Assembly: GCA_015232865.1 (NCBI GenBank)
Contig: JADFYU010000052.1
Span: forward strand, 1-16,571
Direction: 5' to 3'
Length of the DNA stretch: 16,571 bases
DNA from: Magnetococcales bacterium
Lineage (GTDB): Bacteria; Pseudomonadota; Magnetococcia; Magnetococcales; UBA8363
Below the pieces are notes generated by a model. The model worked only from the letters and a program-made list of their open reading frames with translations. It had not been told where the DNA came from and did not search any database. Every line of letters starts with the position of its first letter. Within the stretch, counting starts at the first letter, position 1. The position numbers and the translations under genes were made by a program. Below are positions 16,497-16,571 of this stretch, one piece after another.

Positions 16497-16571
16497 CTAA
16501 AAGCGGAGGGAGTCTGTATGAATTAATCGAGAATCTTTAGGATGCCGCCCTCCATTGCCCCGCAAACCATA

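Noticed and set aside
16523..16571. C-terminal end of a - strand gene entering from the right
   Set aside because: Only about 16 codons are open (ending GGILKILD); too short to support without more sequence.

Overview
The window looks like an accessory stretch of a Gram-negative, probably proteobacterial, chromosome of moderate GC content. The evidence is the kind of gene content: multi-domain hybrid histidine kinases with HPt output, a membrane chemoreceptor, a sigma-54 activator and a P4-type integrase. Three very small Gly-Leu/Gly-Met-rich membrane proteins at 9264-10314 have the build of the magnetosome proteins Mms6/MamD/MamG. That raises the possibility of a magnetotactic lineage (Magnetococcus-like or alphaproteobacterial), but this is inference from motif shape and not proof.

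Layout. (1) 1-~770: the 3' part of an IS110-family insertion sequence. (2) ~770-8345: a three-gene, translationally coupled + strand phosphorelay operon. It holds a hybrid kinase whose N-terminal CHASE-like sensor has been cut off by the IS110 end, a 1358-residue REC-PASx4-GAF-HisKA-HATPase-REC-HPt kinase, and a REC-PAS-PP2C (SpoIIE-type) phosphatase as likely output. (3) 8401-9162 (-): a membrane-anchored DUF2202 ferritin-like protein. (4) 9202-12293: a 3.1 kb segment bounded by a 24-nt inverted repeat (23/24 identical). It carries the leftward small-protein cluster (three Gly-rich membrane proteins and an 84-residue unknown) and a divergent rightward PAS-AAA+-Fis sigma-54 activator, with an AT-rich intergenic region between them. 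(5) 12407-14434 (-): a chemoreceptor with two tandem CZB zinc-binding modules in its predicted periplasmic part. (6) 14435-15047: non-coding, with a possible IS end relic, a 50-nt 3' fragment of tRNA-Arg(CCU) that marks an attachment site, tandem 11-bp repeats and a 10-bp hairpin that resembles an anticodon arm. (7) 15048-16259: a DUF4102/P4-type tyrosine integrase, a hairpin and tiny ORFs, which form the start of an integrated element running off the right edge.

How it may work together. The kinase operon passes phosphate through several receiver domains and an HPt to a serine/threonine phosphatase, a typical entry into a partner-switching cascade. The central cassette is the most unusual part. 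A sigma-54 activator with a cysteine-rich PAS domain and no receiver is divergent from a run of Gly-rich single-span membrane proteins, next to a ferritin-like protein and a zinc-type chemoreceptor. A metal- or redox-linked membrane or mineralisation function is a testable hypothesis; glycine-zipper membrane peptides of another kind are the main alternative.
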